Assembly (NCBI GenBank): GCA_964589825.1
Contig: CAZPUS010000024.1
Coordinates: 1 to 49,457, forward strand
From: CAZPUS01 sp964589825
Lineage (GTDB): Bacteria; Fibrobacterota; Chitinivibrionia; Chitinivibrionales; WJKA01
Direction: 5' to 3'
Length of the DNA: 49,457 nt
Shown here: positions 8,624 to 17,069 of the stretch, piece by piece
Numbering within the stretch: the stretch's first letter is position 1
How the letters are laid out: each line of letters opens with the position of its first letter
The notes under the pieces: model-generated
Seen by the model: the letters and a program-made list of their open reading frames with translations, nothing else
The model's database searches: none
What the model was told of the DNA's origin: nothing
Translations under genes and position numbers: made by a program

Positions 8624-9928
8624 TTAATCCTCGATAAATATCAGCTGCGTCTTTTGTTTAATAAAGCTCTCTTTTTCTATTTCGCCAAGCGCGGTATCGA
8701 GATCCGCCTTCTGCGCGCGATGGGTTAAAATAATTACCGGCACGGAGGTGTGTGAAAAACCCTCCTTTTGAAGTACAGAGGCGATCGATATGGAATGTGT
8801 CGAAAAAACCGATGCGATTTTCGCGAGCACTCCGGGACGGTCTTCAACCGTAAACCGCAGGTAGAAACGAGATGAGACCGAGGTGACCGGTGTAGTCGAA
8901 AGCTCATTATCCGCGGTGTAAAAGAATGTGTCGTCCCTGCGGTGATACTCCTGTGAATAAAGACCATGTATCGCGTCCATACAGTCACCAATAACTGCAG
9001 ATGCAGTCGGCATTTCTCCCGCGCCTTTGCCGTACACCAGAAGGTCATCCACTGCATCTGCATTAAAAAGCACGGCATTGAATTCATCCGATACCGAAGC
9101 AAGGATATGATTGACAGGCATCATAACCGGGCACACACGTGCTTCTACGTCCGCATCGCCGCCTTCTCTCTTTATGACGCCAAGCAGTTTGATCCGGTAG
9201 CCTGCTTCGGAGGCAAACTGGATATCGTCTCTGGTTATTTCGGTGATGCCGCGAATATCGACCTTATCAAACGGTATATATCCCCTGAAGGCGAGACTCG
9301 CCATAATCGCGACTTTGTGTCCGGCATCCCCGCCGTTTATGTCGAGATCGGGATCGGCTTCGGCAAAGCCTCTTTCCTGTGCCTGTGTGAGTGCCTCTTC
9401 AAACGTGCAGCCGTGTACCTCCATCTGCGTCAGGATGTAGTTGCATGTTCCGTTGATAATCGCACGGATCGAACGTATCGTGTTGCCAATGAGTGTTTCC
9501 CTGATTGTTTTTATTACCGGCATGCCACCCCCGACCGCTGCTTCGTAAAAAAGCGATACATTGTTCTGTGCAGCGATCGCGAACAACTCCGGTCCGTACT
9601 CGGCGATAAGGGCTTTGTTCGCAGTCACGACCGTTTTCTTATTTTTGAGTGCCTTGATGATGATGGCCCGTGCTGCATTGATACCGCCGATCAGCTCGAT
9701 AACGATATTTATCTCCGGATCATCGAGTATCTGCTGTGCATCCTCCACACAGCGTGATGCATCAATGGGCAGTGCGTCCAGTCGCTGCCGGTCTTTGTCC
9801 GCAACTTTCTTAAGCAGTACCGGGGTACCGAGCCTGTCCCTGAAATAAGCCGATTTTGACTCCAGTATCTTTACCACACCGGTACCGATTGTTCCTGCGC
9901 CGATACAACCAATGCAAATCTGCTTCAT
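8624..9928 (-). CDS. hom: Homoserine dehydrogenase with ACT domain
   Basis: A 434-residue oxidoreductase that reduces aspartate semialdehyde to homoserine with NAD(P)H. Residues 5-18 (GCIGAGTIGTGVVK) form the dinucleotide-binding loop. VVTANKALIAEYG (about 100-112) and the catalytic region from AAVGGGMPVIKTIRETL through IINGTCNYILTQM and DPDLDINGGDAGHKVAIMA are all present. Residues about 352-425 form an ACT domain (FTVEDRPGVLAKIASVFSTHSI), which usually gives feedback control by threonine. No aspartate kinase is fused or adjacent. AAGG lies nine bases before the ATG. It is the first gene of the threonine operon, 184 bases after ptsH. Confidence 0.97.
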   Translation of the reverse strand: MKQICIGCIGAGTIGTGVVKILESKSAYFRDRLGTPVLLKKVADKDRQRLDALPIDASRCVEDAQQILDDPEINIVIELIGGINAARAIIIKALKNKKTVVTANKALIAEYGPELFAIAAQNNVSLFYEAAVGGGMPVIKTIRETLIGNTIRSIRAIINGTCNYILTQMEVHGCTFEEALTQAQERGFAEADPDLDINGGDAGHKVAIMASLAFRGYIPFDKVDIRGITEITRDDIQFASEAGYRIKLLGVIKREGGDADVEARVCPVMMPVNHILASVSDEFNAVLFNADAVDDLLVYGKGAGEMPTASAVIGDCMDAIHGLYSQEYHRRDDTFFYTADNELSTTPVTSVSSRFYLRFTVEDRPGVLAKIASVFSTHSISIASVLQKEGFSHTSVPVIILTHRAQKADLDTALGEIEKESFIKQKTQLIFIED

Positions 9929-10030
9929 CGTCTACAACCTTTTTTTGTCCTGAATCGAGCGATGCTGCGCTAGGCTTCCGCTGAACTCCGCACTCTTGTT
10001 TGTATTCACCGATCTCATACATCACAAGGA

Positions 10031-10052
10031 GTTTCAACGATCTTTTTGAAAC
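10031..10052 (-). promoter_or_regulatory. Hairpin between ptsH and hom
   Basis: A perfect 7-bp stem (GTTTCAA at 10031-10037 with TTGAAAC at 10046-10052) and an 8-base loop lie in the 184-base spacer downstream of ptsH and upstream of hom. No T run follows on the minus strand, so it is not a typical intrinsic terminator. It could be a weak terminator for ptsH or part of the hom leader. I see no threonine-rich leader peptide. Confidence 0.3.
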
Positions 10053-10112
10053 ACCACAGTAGTCGGGTTTACCGCGTTAGCCGTCTGAACGGTCTCTCAG
10101 TCAGGGTGAATA

Positions 10113-10379
10113 TTATTCTTCATTGAATTTTTCTTCAAACAGTCGGATTACCGCATCCACCGCTTCCTGCTCATCATTCCCGTCCGCCTTGACCGTCACC
10201 TGAGACCCTTTGTCCGCAGCGAGCATCATGACATTCATAATGCTTTTCGCATCGGCGGAAACCCCGTCTTTTTCAAGGGTCACTTCTGAGGAATGACGGT
10301 TTGCCGCTTCGACAATAAGAGATGCCGGGCGTGCGTGTATGCCGAGACTGTTTATCACTGTAACGTTTTTTTCTGTCAT
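10113..10379 (-). CDS. ptsH: Phosphocarrier protein HPr
   Basis: An 88-residue HPr of the phosphotransferase system, a small cytoplasmic phosphate carrier. The active-site histidine is in SLGIHARPASL (His15-16 region). The regulatory serine region (DAKSIMNVMMLAADKGSQVTV, near Ser46) is also present, so phosphorylation by an HPr kinase is possible. No EI, EII or hprK gene is in the window, but the genes on its upstream side (hpf, rpoN, lptB, lptA, lptC) are the classical neighbours of PTS-Ntr genes in Gram-negatives. It may therefore act mainly in regulation. It starts 19 bases after the MlaD-like gene ends. Confidence 0.96.
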   Translation of the reverse strand: MTEKNVTVINSLGIHARPASLIVEAANRHSSEVTLEKDGVSADAKSIMNVMMLAADKGSQVTVKADGNDEQEAVDAVIRLFEEKFNEE

Positions 10380-10398
10380 GATAGCGTACGGCAGGTAG

Positions 10399-11319
10399 TT
10401 ACCAGCCGAGTTTTATCTTAACTTTCATCCCTTTGCGGCGTATCTGAGCAGCAAGAGAATCGAGGTTCGTGATTGATTCTTTTAATCCAGAGTAGAGCTG
10501 CTCGTCTTCCATCAGTTTTCCCATGGTACCCTCTCCGTTTTCAATGGCCCGGGTAATGCTCTTGAGTGACCCGGTCACCGAATCGATATCGGAGGTAAGC
10601 CGGGTAACCTTCGACGAAATGGTTTTGAGATTCGTGATAGAGGTGTCTATGTCGTCTTTGTTGGTGTCGACCAGGTATTTGATGTCGGTCGAGACTGCCT
10701 CGATGTTTCGGATCGCTTCATCAATCGTATATTTATGTTCCTGGACGAGGTTGTCCGCGACCTCGGTTACCGAATTGAGCCGGTAGACAATACGGTTGAA
10801 CTGTTGCGTAAAAGAGGGTGCACCGACAGTGGAATCAACCACCCCGGTGATCTGTGCAAGAAGCAGTTCCACATCGCCGAGAATGGTACCGAGCATGCCC
10901 ATCGCTTCTGCGATTCCGGTATCGAACATTCCGGGAATGTGAGGCCTGTTTTCTCCGGGCGTAAATGCGGTCCCTTTGGAGGAGAGTTCGATTCCGATCG
11001 CACGCTCTCCCATAATTCCGACGTTCTGAACACGAACGAGAGAGGAATCGGTAAGGCGAATCCCCTTATCCACGTTTATCAGTACCAGCACTGAATCCCG
11101 ATAGAGACTGATGCGTTTAACCGCGCCTTTCTGGACGCCGTTGACCATTACGGGATCCCCCTTCTGAAGCGTGCTGACATTGGGAAAGAGTACCGAATAG
11201 GTAACCCGAGAGCGCGATACGTTAACCTCTTTGAGCCACAGTACACCCCCAATGAGGATACAGAGTGCCACGAGAATCGTGGCGCCGACGAGAAGTTCGG
11301 TACGTTTGTTTTGATTCAT
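10399..11319 (-). CDS. MCE/MlaD family lipid-transport protein
   Basis: A 306-residue periplasmic protein anchored by one N-terminal TM helix (LLVGATILVALCILIGGVLWL, about 9-29). The MCE domain follows (about 36-115), with the family pattern YSVLFPNVSTLQKGDPVMVNGVQKGAVKRI. MCE proteins form hexameric rings that move phospholipids between inner and outer membranes. The C-terminal 180 residues are helical, Ser/Thr/Asp-rich and coiled-coil-like, longer than in E. coli MlaD and closer to PqiB/LetB-type or Mycobacterium-type tails. No mlaE or mlaF homologue is adjacent; the nearest ABC ATPase is lptB. A promoter-like site lies 64 to 93 bases upstream. Confidence 0.88.
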   Translation of the reverse strand: MNQNKRTELLVGATILVALCILIGGVLWLKEVNVSRSRVTYSVLFPNVSTLQKGDPVMVNGVQKGAVKRISLYRDSVLVLINVDKGIRLTDSSLVRVQNVGIMGERAIGIELSSKGTAFTPGENRPHIPGMFDTGIAEAMGMLGTILGDVELLLAQITGVVDSTVGAPSFTQQFNRIVYRLNSVTEVADNLVQEHKYTIDEAIRNIEAVSTDIKYLVDTNKDDIDTSITNLKTISSKVTRLTSDIDSVTGSLKSITRAIENGEGTMGKLMEDEQLYSGLKESITNLDSLAAQIRRKGMKVKIKLGW

Positions 11320-11382
11320 AGAAAGCCGCCTTTAGCACGTGTAGTAACGTACGCAGATACAGGTGATCGGACAATTGTGATA

Positions 11383-11412
11383 TATATACAATATTCCCTC
11401 CATCGTATGCAA
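11383..11412 (-). promoter_or_regulatory. Candidate sigma-70-type promoter for mlaD-like/ptsH
   Basis: On the minus strand TTGCAT (11412-11407) and TATATA (11388-11383) are 18 bases apart, upstream of the MCE gene start at 11319 and downstream of hpf. Both boxes are near consensus. It would drive the MCE gene and ptsH separately from the rpoN-hpf run. The region is A+T-rich, so a chance match is possible. Confidence 0.3.
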
Positions 11413-11456
11413 CCGTTTACAGGTGTGCTACGCGGTAAGCTTGTATGGTGACGAAT

Positions 11457-11747
11457 TTATTTTTTTTGTTTTTCCTTTATTTTTTTTAGTTGTCGCTCCG
11501 CCTTCTCGATTGCTTCGTCCAATGCGGCGCCCCATTTTTTTGCGGCTGCGTGAGCGGTTATTTCATGATCGTTGAGGTGGGCGACTATTTCGACCGTTTC
11601 TTCAACTCCTTCAGTGTCCAGTATGACATGACAGGTGGTGATTTTATTGGAATATTTGGTAAGTTTATCCAGTTCTGCGGCAATAAAATCCTTGATTTCC
11701 GGGGTTGTCTTGATGTGTTTGCTTCGGTTGGTAAATTGCATTTCCAT
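11457..11747 (-). CDS. hpf: Ribosome hibernation promoting factor, short form
   Basis: A 96-residue HPF/YfiA-type protein that binds the 30S decoding site and inactivates ribosomes in slow growth. The pattern is MQFTNRSKHIKTTPEIKDFI, then LDKLTKYSNKITTCHVILDTE, VEIVAHLNDHEITAHA and a basic Lys-rich tail. At 96 residues it is the short type, without the C-terminal dimerisation domain of long HPF, so a separate RMF-like partner would be needed for 100S dimers. AAGGAG sits seven bases before the start. It lies 46 bases after lipA in the rpoN cluster, the usual place for hpf next to rpoN. Confidence 0.94.
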   Translation of the reverse strand: MEMQFTNRSKHIKTTPEIKDFIAAELDKLTKYSNKITTCHVILDTEGVEETVEIVAHLNDHEITAHAAAKKWGAALDEAIEKAERQLKKIKEKQKK

Positions 11748-11793
11748 GAGATGACTCCTTTATAATAGTGAGCAATAAACCTTACTACAATTA

Positions 11794-12711
11794 TTATCTG
11801 TGTTTGGAATGCATCGCTTGTATGGCTTCGTCCGCTTTGTATGAGCTGCGTACAAACGGTGCAGAATAGACAAACGAAAAACCGATATCGGATGCCAGTT
11901 TTTTATATCGTTCGAACTGTGACGGATGAATGTACTCCGCAACGGGCAGCCGGCCGGCCTCGGGCTGAAGGTACTGGCCGATCGTGAGGATATCGCAGCC
12001 TGCACGATACAGTCGCTGCAATACATCCACCACTTCATCCTCTGTTTCCCCGAGTCCCACCATTATGCCCGATTTAATCCGCTCACGTCCCAGACGGGTC
12101 GCAGCAAACGAGAGGACATCGAGCGAACGCTCGAATATCGCATCCGGTCGTGCACGGGGATACAGGCGCGGTACAGTTTCGACATTATGATTGAAAATAT
12201 CGCATCCGCACGTACATGCCGTGGCAAGAGGACCGGTTTCGCCGCCAAAATCGGGGACCAGAATTTCGACCGTAACACCGGGCAACTGCTCATGCAGGGT
12301 GCGTACCACTGCGGCAAAGTGAGCCGCTCCGCCGTCGGCAAGATCGTCACGGGTTACGGAGGTGATAACCACGTGTTTGAGTTGAAGCTGGCGTACCGAT
12401 TCCACGAGCCGGTGCGGCTCGCTCGCGTCGGGCGGCTGCGGCCTTCCCGTTCTGACACTGCAGAACGCGCAGTCACGGGTACATACGTCCCCCAGAATCA
12501 TGAAGGTGGCGCATCCCCTGCAAAAGCATTCCGCGCGATTGGGGCATTTCGCTTCCTGGCAGACCGTATGCAGGTTATGCTGCGAAAGATTGTGTATGAC
12601 ACTAGACTTTTTCCCGCTTCGCGGGATAGGGCGCTTAAGCCATTCCGGCATTTTAGGCGTATTCACTCTGCTACTGCTCCTGGACTGCGACATATTGTCT
12701 GTACGTTTCAT
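11794..12711 (-). CDS. lipA: Lipoyl synthase
   Basis: A 305-residue radical SAM enzyme that inserts two sulfurs into octanoyl groups on E2 or H proteins. Both clusters' ligands are visible: the auxiliary set Cys51, Cys56 and Cys62 (CQEAKCPNRAEC) and the radical SAM set Cys77, Cys81 and Cys84 (CTRDCAFC). The C-terminal VRSSYKADE gives the family's conserved RSSY. It begins 3 bases after the rpoN stop and precedes hpf, so it has been inserted into the rpoN-hpf pair. No lipB is in the window; octanoyl groups must come from elsewhere. Confidence 0.97.
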   Translation of the reverse strand: MKRTDNMSQSRSSSRVNTPKMPEWLKRPIPRSGKKSSVIHNLSQHNLHTVCQEAKCPNRAECFCRGCATFMILGDVCTRDCAFCSVRTGRPQPPDASEPHRLVESVRQLQLKHVVITSVTRDDLADGGAAHFAAVVRTLHEQLPGVTVEILVPDFGGETGPLATACTCGCDIFNHNVETVPRLYPRARPDAIFERSLDVLSFAATRLGRERIKSGIMVGLGETEDEVVDVLQRLYRAGCDILTIGQYLQPEAGRLPVAEYIHPSQFERYKKLASDIGFSFVYSAPFVRSSYKADEAIQAMHSKHR

Positions 12712-12714
12712 GTA

Positions 12715-14154
12715 TCAGTTCTGCAGGTGATTCTGGCGGATACGTGCAGGCAGAATTTTGAGCTGCTCTCTGTATTTGGCAACGGTGCGTCGTGCGGCCT
12801 GCAGGCCTTCTTTTTTGAGGAGATCGGCGATTTTCTGATCCGAAAGCGGTTTTTTCGGGTCTTCGTTCTCTATGAGTTCACGTATGTTGCTGCGGATGCG
12901 TTCAGCGGAGACTTCACCCCCGTTCTGACCATGTGAATTCATCGCTTCGGTGAAAAAATACCTGAGTTCGAATATTCCGTGTTCGGTCTGCACATATTTG
13001 TTGTTGGCCACGCGACTGATAGTGGAGGTGTGCATTTCGACCTTTCCGGCGATATCTTCCATCCGCAGGGGATTGAGGTTGGGCGGTCCTTTCTCGAAAA
13101 ATTCTCTTTGTGCATCGATGATTGCTTTCATCACCCGAATCATCGTCCCTTTTCTCTGTTCGATTGCACGCAGTATCCATCGTGCACGCTGCAACTTGTC
13201 GTTGATATATTTCTTAAACGATTGTGAGGTGTCCTTATTCTGCTGTACGGTTTCCAGATACGACTGGTTTATATAAAGCGTGGGAACCGATGGATCGTTG
13301 AGTATCGGTACGAAATCTCCGTCTATGCGCGTTACGATCAGGTCAGGAATTACATTCTGCGTGTTGCCGTCCGAGATAGTGAATCCCGGCTTTGGATGCA
13401 ATAACTTGATTACCGCTATTGCATCGTAGATATCCCGGGAGGTTACCCCCAGGGCATTTGCAAGATCGGGTATCTTGAACTTCTGAAACAGATCCCATTT
13501 TTCCTCCAGAATCCGTCTGGACAATTCGTGGGCAGCGATCCCCTTTGCCTTGAGCTGCAGCAGAAGACATTCACGCAGATCCCGTGCACCTACCCCCGGC
13601 GGATCGAGTTCCCACACGACCGCCAGCGCCTCTTCGATCTCTTCTAGGGGCTTGTGCAGATAGGAGGCGATTTCCTCCAGCGGCGTTTTCAGGTAGCCGT
13701 CCGGTTCGATCGATGCGATGAGAAACTGGGCAATCGAATAAAGATGCTCGGGTATTTTGCGCTCCGAAAGCTGCGTGTCAAGGTGTTCGTACAGGGTAGT
13801 CGTATAGACATTCTGCCGCTGCAGAGTATTCTCTTCGCTTCTGTCGGGCTGAGATAAATCGTCGCGTTCACCGATATCGTAGCCGTCTTCCATGTACTCC
13901 TGCCAGTCGATGGCATCCTCGTCGACTTCGAGTTCCCCATCCTCGTTTTCTTCGCCGGTCTCCTGCTCCTCAAGTGCATCCTGCTGCTGCGCCTCATCTT
14001 CCTCAGCCATCTCGAGGAGGGGATTTTCCTGCAGCTCATGCTGGAGTATCTGCTCCAGCTGCAGTACATTCATCTGCAGCATGCCCAGTGACTGTATCAT
14101 CTGGGGCGAAAGTTTCTGCTGCATTTTCAGAGATGTCTGCAAACCCATTTGCAT
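12715..14154 (-). CDS. rpoN: RNA polymerase sigma-54 factor
   Basis: A 479-residue sigma-54, which directs RNA polymerase to -24/-12 promoters and needs AAA+ activators. The start at 14154 (MQMGLQTSLKMQQ) has AAGGA eight bases upstream and begins where the family does; a TTG 30 bases earlier is less likely. The parts are a Gln/Leu-rich activator-interacting region (about 3-48), an acidic linker (about 52-110), the core-binding domain, an HTH and the C-terminal RpoN box ARRTVAKYREQLKI about 15 residues from the end. No activator gene is nearby. It follows lptB by 139 bases and precedes lipA by 3, the common lptB-rpoN order. Confidence 0.97.
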   Translation of the reverse strand: MQMGLQTSLKMQQKLSPQMIQSLGMLQMNVLQLEQILQHELQENPLLEMAEEDEAQQQDALEEQETGEENEDGELEVDEDAIDWQEYMEDGYDIGERDDLSQPDRSEENTLQRQNVYTTTLYEHLDTQLSERKIPEHLYSIAQFLIASIEPDGYLKTPLEEIASYLHKPLEEIEEALAVVWELDPPGVGARDLRECLLLQLKAKGIAAHELSRRILEEKWDLFQKFKIPDLANALGVTSRDIYDAIAVIKLLHPKPGFTISDGNTQNVIPDLIVTRIDGDFVPILNDPSVPTLYINQSYLETVQQNKDTSQSFKKYINDKLQRARWILRAIEQRKGTMIRVMKAIIDAQREFFEKGPPNLNPLRMEDIAGKVEMHTSTISRVANNKYVQTEHGIFELRYFFTEAMNSHGQNGGEVSAERIRSNIRELIENEDPKKPLSDQKIADLLKKEGLQAARRTVAKYREQLKILPARIRQNHLQN

Positions 14155-14293
14155 TGTGACAATCCTTTTTCCTACACCTGTCAACGTCTCGCCGCTCTAT
14201 TCAAAATAGTGTTTCTCCGACGTGAATGCAACCCGTAATATCACGCATTGGCAGGGACGTCGCTCACGAAGGGGGCACGGTTATTATGCCCCG

Positions 14294-15037
14294 TCAATTC
14301 AGCTGAAAACGCTGGCCGAGATAAATTCTGCGCGCATCCGGATTGTTTACGAGTTCGTCCACCGTACCCGAAATCAATATGTTACCCTCGTTCATGATAT
14401 ACGCCCTGTCGGTGATCGAAAGGGTGTCCCGCACATTATGATCGGTAATGAGTACACCGTAGCCTTTTTCCCTGAGCTCGCGCACGATCGACTGAATGTC
14501 CTCGATTGCGATAGGATCGATCCCCGCAAAAGGCTCGTCAAGAAGGATAAAATCGGGCTCTATGGCGAGCGCACGCGCAATTTCGACGCGCCTTCTCTCT
14601 CCACCCGAGAGTGTGTAGGCAGGCTGGTGCTGCAGGGATGTTACCTGCAGATCGTCCAGAAGCTTATACGCTTTTTTCTTTCTTTCCCGCTGTGACATCT
14701 GTTGCGTCTCGAGAATCGCGAGGATATTGTCAAGCACCGATAACTGCCGGAAAATGGATGCTTCCTGCGGAAGATAGCCTATTCCCATGCGTGCGCGTAT
14801 ATGCATCGGCTTTTTCGATACATCGTTGCCGTCCAGAAAAATTTTCCCTTTATTGGCGCCTATCATACCCACGATCATGTAAAACGTGGTTGTCTTGCCG
14901 GCACCGTTGGGGCCCAGCAGACCGACGATCTCTCCGGTATGTACCGAAATCGATACCGAATCGACCACATTCCTTTTGCTGTACTTTTTTACCAGGTTTT
15001 CGGTAGTGATTTTTCGTGCGTTTTTTTTTGTATCCAT
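14294..15037 (-). CDS. lptB: LPS export ABC transporter ATPase LptB
   Basis: A 247-residue cytoplasmic ATPase that powers LPS extraction from the inner membrane with LptF and LptG (not in the window). The Walker A is GPNGAGKTT (about 39-47), the signature LSGGERRRVEIARAL, the Walker B FILLDEPFAGIDP and the H-loop LITDHNVRDT. LptB is distinguished by YLPQEASIFRQLSV in the Q-loop region and the AYIMNEG/LVNNPDARRIYLGQ-type C-terminus, which are present. It sits 15 bases after the lptA-like gene and ahead of rpoN. Confidence 0.97.
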   Translation of the reverse strand: MDTKKNARKITTENLVKKYSKRNVVDSVSISVHTGEIVGLLGPNGAGKTTTFYMIVGMIGANKGKIFLDGNDVSKKPMHIRARMGIGYLPQEASIFRQLSVLDNILAILETQQMSQRERKKKAYKLLDDLQVTSLQHQPAYTLSGGERRRVEIARALAIEPDFILLDEPFAGIDPIAIEDIQSIVRELREKGYGVLITDHNVRDTLSITDRAYIMNEGNILISGTVDELVNNPDARRIYLGQRFQLN

Positions 15038-15052
15038 AGTCTGTGCATTCGG

Positions 15053-16276
15053 CTACTGCGGTATGTAACGTCCGCGAACATCGCCGCTCAATCGCAGTCT
15101 GCGCGCTTTCCCGCTCGAAAACCATACCGAGAGGGAATCACCCGACGCGGTAGTACGCGCGGTAATCGTATCCTGCGAAGAACGGGTATAATAGAGACAG
15201 CGCGCATTACCCACCACATTTGCGCGTTGTGCATTGCCTTGTTCTCCAAACAGCATGACCATCTGTTTTCCGGAGACGGTATTTGCATTGCTCGTGTCCC
15301 GGTCGACATCATACGTGCTTTTCATGTTGTCGTAAAGCCAGGCCGTGTCGAACCGGCCTGCATCGGTAAACCGTATAAAAATACTGTCTGCCCACAGATT
15401 CGTGACGGATACAAGCGAATCTCGGGTTGTGTTCCCCCCGGATGGTCTCCTGCCGGAGGTGTCCGTATAGTCATAATAGATGCCGTGCGCGCGTCCGTGT
15501 ACCGAAAGCGCCTCGAGCGTGTCGTGTGAAAAGAAAAGATCGAGCGAGTCCCCGCTGAGCAGATTCTCCTCATGGTAGACATGCGGCATTCCGTGCAGTG
15601 CCACGTGGCCCGACTGTGTATCGTATTCCCCCCGGCCCGCATGCGCACGAAGTTTTCCTTTTTCGATGGTGAGATCGTCTTCGGCGTACACTCTGGCAAG
15701 GGAGTCGTTATATTTCATGGTCGAAGAGCTGATGACCAGGCTTTCAGCCGCCGCGGTATCGATACGTACGAACCGTGGACTGCCGGTCAGGGTAACGATT
15801 CGGGAGGGCAGATGGTATCGGCACCGGTTTCCACGTATGGTAATCCGTTCCATAGTATCGGCAAAGCGAACACTGCCGTATCCGGTTACGGTTCTGGTAC
15901 GTTTCAGATAGGTGAGCCGTTCGCAGGAGAGAGTCTGTGCCGCGCGTTGTATGGCCACTCCATTAAAAAACCGGACTTCTCCGCGGCTTCGCCACCATTT
16001 TGCCCTGCTGCACGAGATGCTGAAATCACCGTATTCAAACACCACACTGTCCTGCAAAATGGTAATAATTTCGTTGCCGTGACGCGTACCGCTGCTGCGA
16101 CCCGCATGACGAAGCCTGAGAGTCGTAGAGTCGGCCGCATGCGCATCGATGAGGCAGGGTTCGATACTCAGAAAGAGCAGACACAGGGTCATGAATATGT
16201 ATTTGCCGGCGGATGTGTCCCGGCCGGACGAATCCGGGCACCAGTCGTTGTCATGTATGAAAGGCGTTAAAGACAT
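15053..16276 (-). CDS. lptA: LptA/OstA-like periplasmic LPS-transport protein, long form
   Basis: A 407-residue exported protein with the beta-jellyroll OstA pattern, placed between lptC and lptB. The start at 16276 uses GGAG that lies inside the end of lptC, nine bases upstream, so translation is probably coupled. A 25-residue hydrophilic leader precedes the hydrophobic signal segment (FMTLCLLFLSIEPCLI), which is unusual; a start at 16192 would give a shorter signal but has no ribosome site. Repeating strands such as DSVVFEYGDFSISCSRAKW, VTLTGSPRFVRID and HVALHGMPHVYHEENLLSGD suggest more than one OstA unit. It is over twice the length of E. coli LptA (185 residues), so a longer periplasmic bridge or an LptD N-domain-like role is possible. 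Confidence 0.8.
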   Translation of the reverse strand: MSLTPFIHDNDWCPDSSGRDTSAGKYIFMTLCLLFLSIEPCLIDAHAADSTTLRLRHAGRSSGTRHGNEIITILQDSVVFEYGDFSISCSRAKWWRSRGEVRFFNGVAIQRAAQTLSCERLTYLKRTRTVTGYGSVRFADTMERITIRGNRCRYHLPSRIVTLTGSPRFVRIDTAAAESLVISSSTMKYNDSLARVYAEDDLTIEKGKLRAHAGRGEYDTQSGHVALHGMPHVYHEENLLSGDSLDLFFSHDTLEALSVHGRAHGIYYDYTDTSGRRPSGGNTTRDSLVSVTNLWADSIFIRFTDAGRFDTAWLYDNMKSTYDVDRDTSNANTVSGKQMVMLFGEQGNAQRANVVGNARCLYYTRSSQDTITARTTASGDSLSVWFSSGKARRLRLSGDVRGRYIPQ

Positions 16277-16282
16277 CCGGTG

Positions 16283-16885
16283 TTACTCCATCAGGTTCTC
16301 TTGTTGCATGCGTCGTTCGAACCTGGGAAAGGAGCCACTCACATTTTCGTGAAATTCCCACCGGGTAAAGGATTCGTTTGCCGTGAGGCCCTTGCCGCGC
16401 ATCACATCGCCGAGCGAGGTTTTAATTTCGACATAGGAGTCGGACGTGATCTCGTGTGTTTTCTGATTCCACGTGAGTGATTGTGCGCGTATCACGAGAG
16501 AGTCGGGAGTCCATACATGGACATTTCCCCATACACGAAAGCGGGTGTTCGCGGCGTTTGTCCGGCCCGAGTCGGCGATGATTCTTGAGGAACTGTCGCC
16601 GTCTTCGCTGTAAAGACGCAGATAGACCGGGGTTGCACGGGTGTCCCCATTTTTGCCCATGGTGCGCAGTATCTGCGAGGAATTCAGTCGCCATTTCAAC
16701 TGTTGTTTTTCATAGTAGCGGATCGTACACCCCTGGATGGTCTGCTGTGCAGCACCCACTGTATCCTGCGCTACGGGGATATTGCTCTCTTTTCTGGTGC
16801 ACATGGTGAATGTGGCGCATACCACTGCGAAAAGCACTATAATTGAGCGACCAGAAAGATGTCCGGGGGAAAAAAACATGTTCAT
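16283..16885 (-). CDS. lptC: LPS export protein LptC
   Basis: A 200-residue protein with one N-terminal hydrophobic segment (SIIVLFAVVCATFTMC) that ends in Cys29. It could be a TM anchor as in E. coli LptC, or a lipobox as in several other phyla. The rest has the LptC/OstA pattern: YYEKQQLKWRLNSSQIL, RVWGNVHVWTPDSLVIRAQSL, and the last strand FTRWEFHENVSG. It passes LPS from LptBFG to LptA. Six bases separate it from the lptA-like gene. Confidence 0.85.
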   Translation of the reverse strand: MNMFFSPGHLSGRSIIVLFAVVCATFTMCTRKESNIPVAQDTVGAAQQTIQGCTIRYYEKQQLKWRLNSSQILRTMGKNGDTRATPVYLRLYSEDGDSSSRIIADSGRTNAANTRFRVWGNVHVWTPDSLVIRAQSLTWNQKTHEITSDSYVEIKTSLGDVMRGKGLTANESFTRWEFHENVSGSFPRFERRMQQENLME

Positions 16886-16953
16886 GGGACTGGTACTGTC
16901 TGTTATGTATTGTCAGCGAACGAACCGAATGTACGGTCCGAAGCAGTAAGTGC

Positions 16954-16971
16954 ATGGGTATATGTACCCAT
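16954..16971. terminator. Hairpin between lpxL-type gene and lptC
   Basis: A perfect 7-bp stem (ATGGGTA/TACCCAT) with a 4-base loop lies in the 184-base spacer downstream of the acyltransferase gene on the minus strand. No T run follows, so termination is only possible, not shown. Confidence 0.3.
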
Positions 16972-17069
16972 TTAAAAATACATGCATTCACCGGGCAAAG
17001 GCAATTCCCGCATACGAAGTCTGACGCTATCGGAGTATATGAGATATTCGTGGGAAACAGGCTGATTAT

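Noticed and set aside
9949..9972. CCTGAATCGAGCGATGCTGCGC near hom, similar to the start of the dispersed repeat
   Set aside because: Only about 12-14 bases match, the extension does not follow the element, and no second end is seen; likely chance or too degraded to claim.
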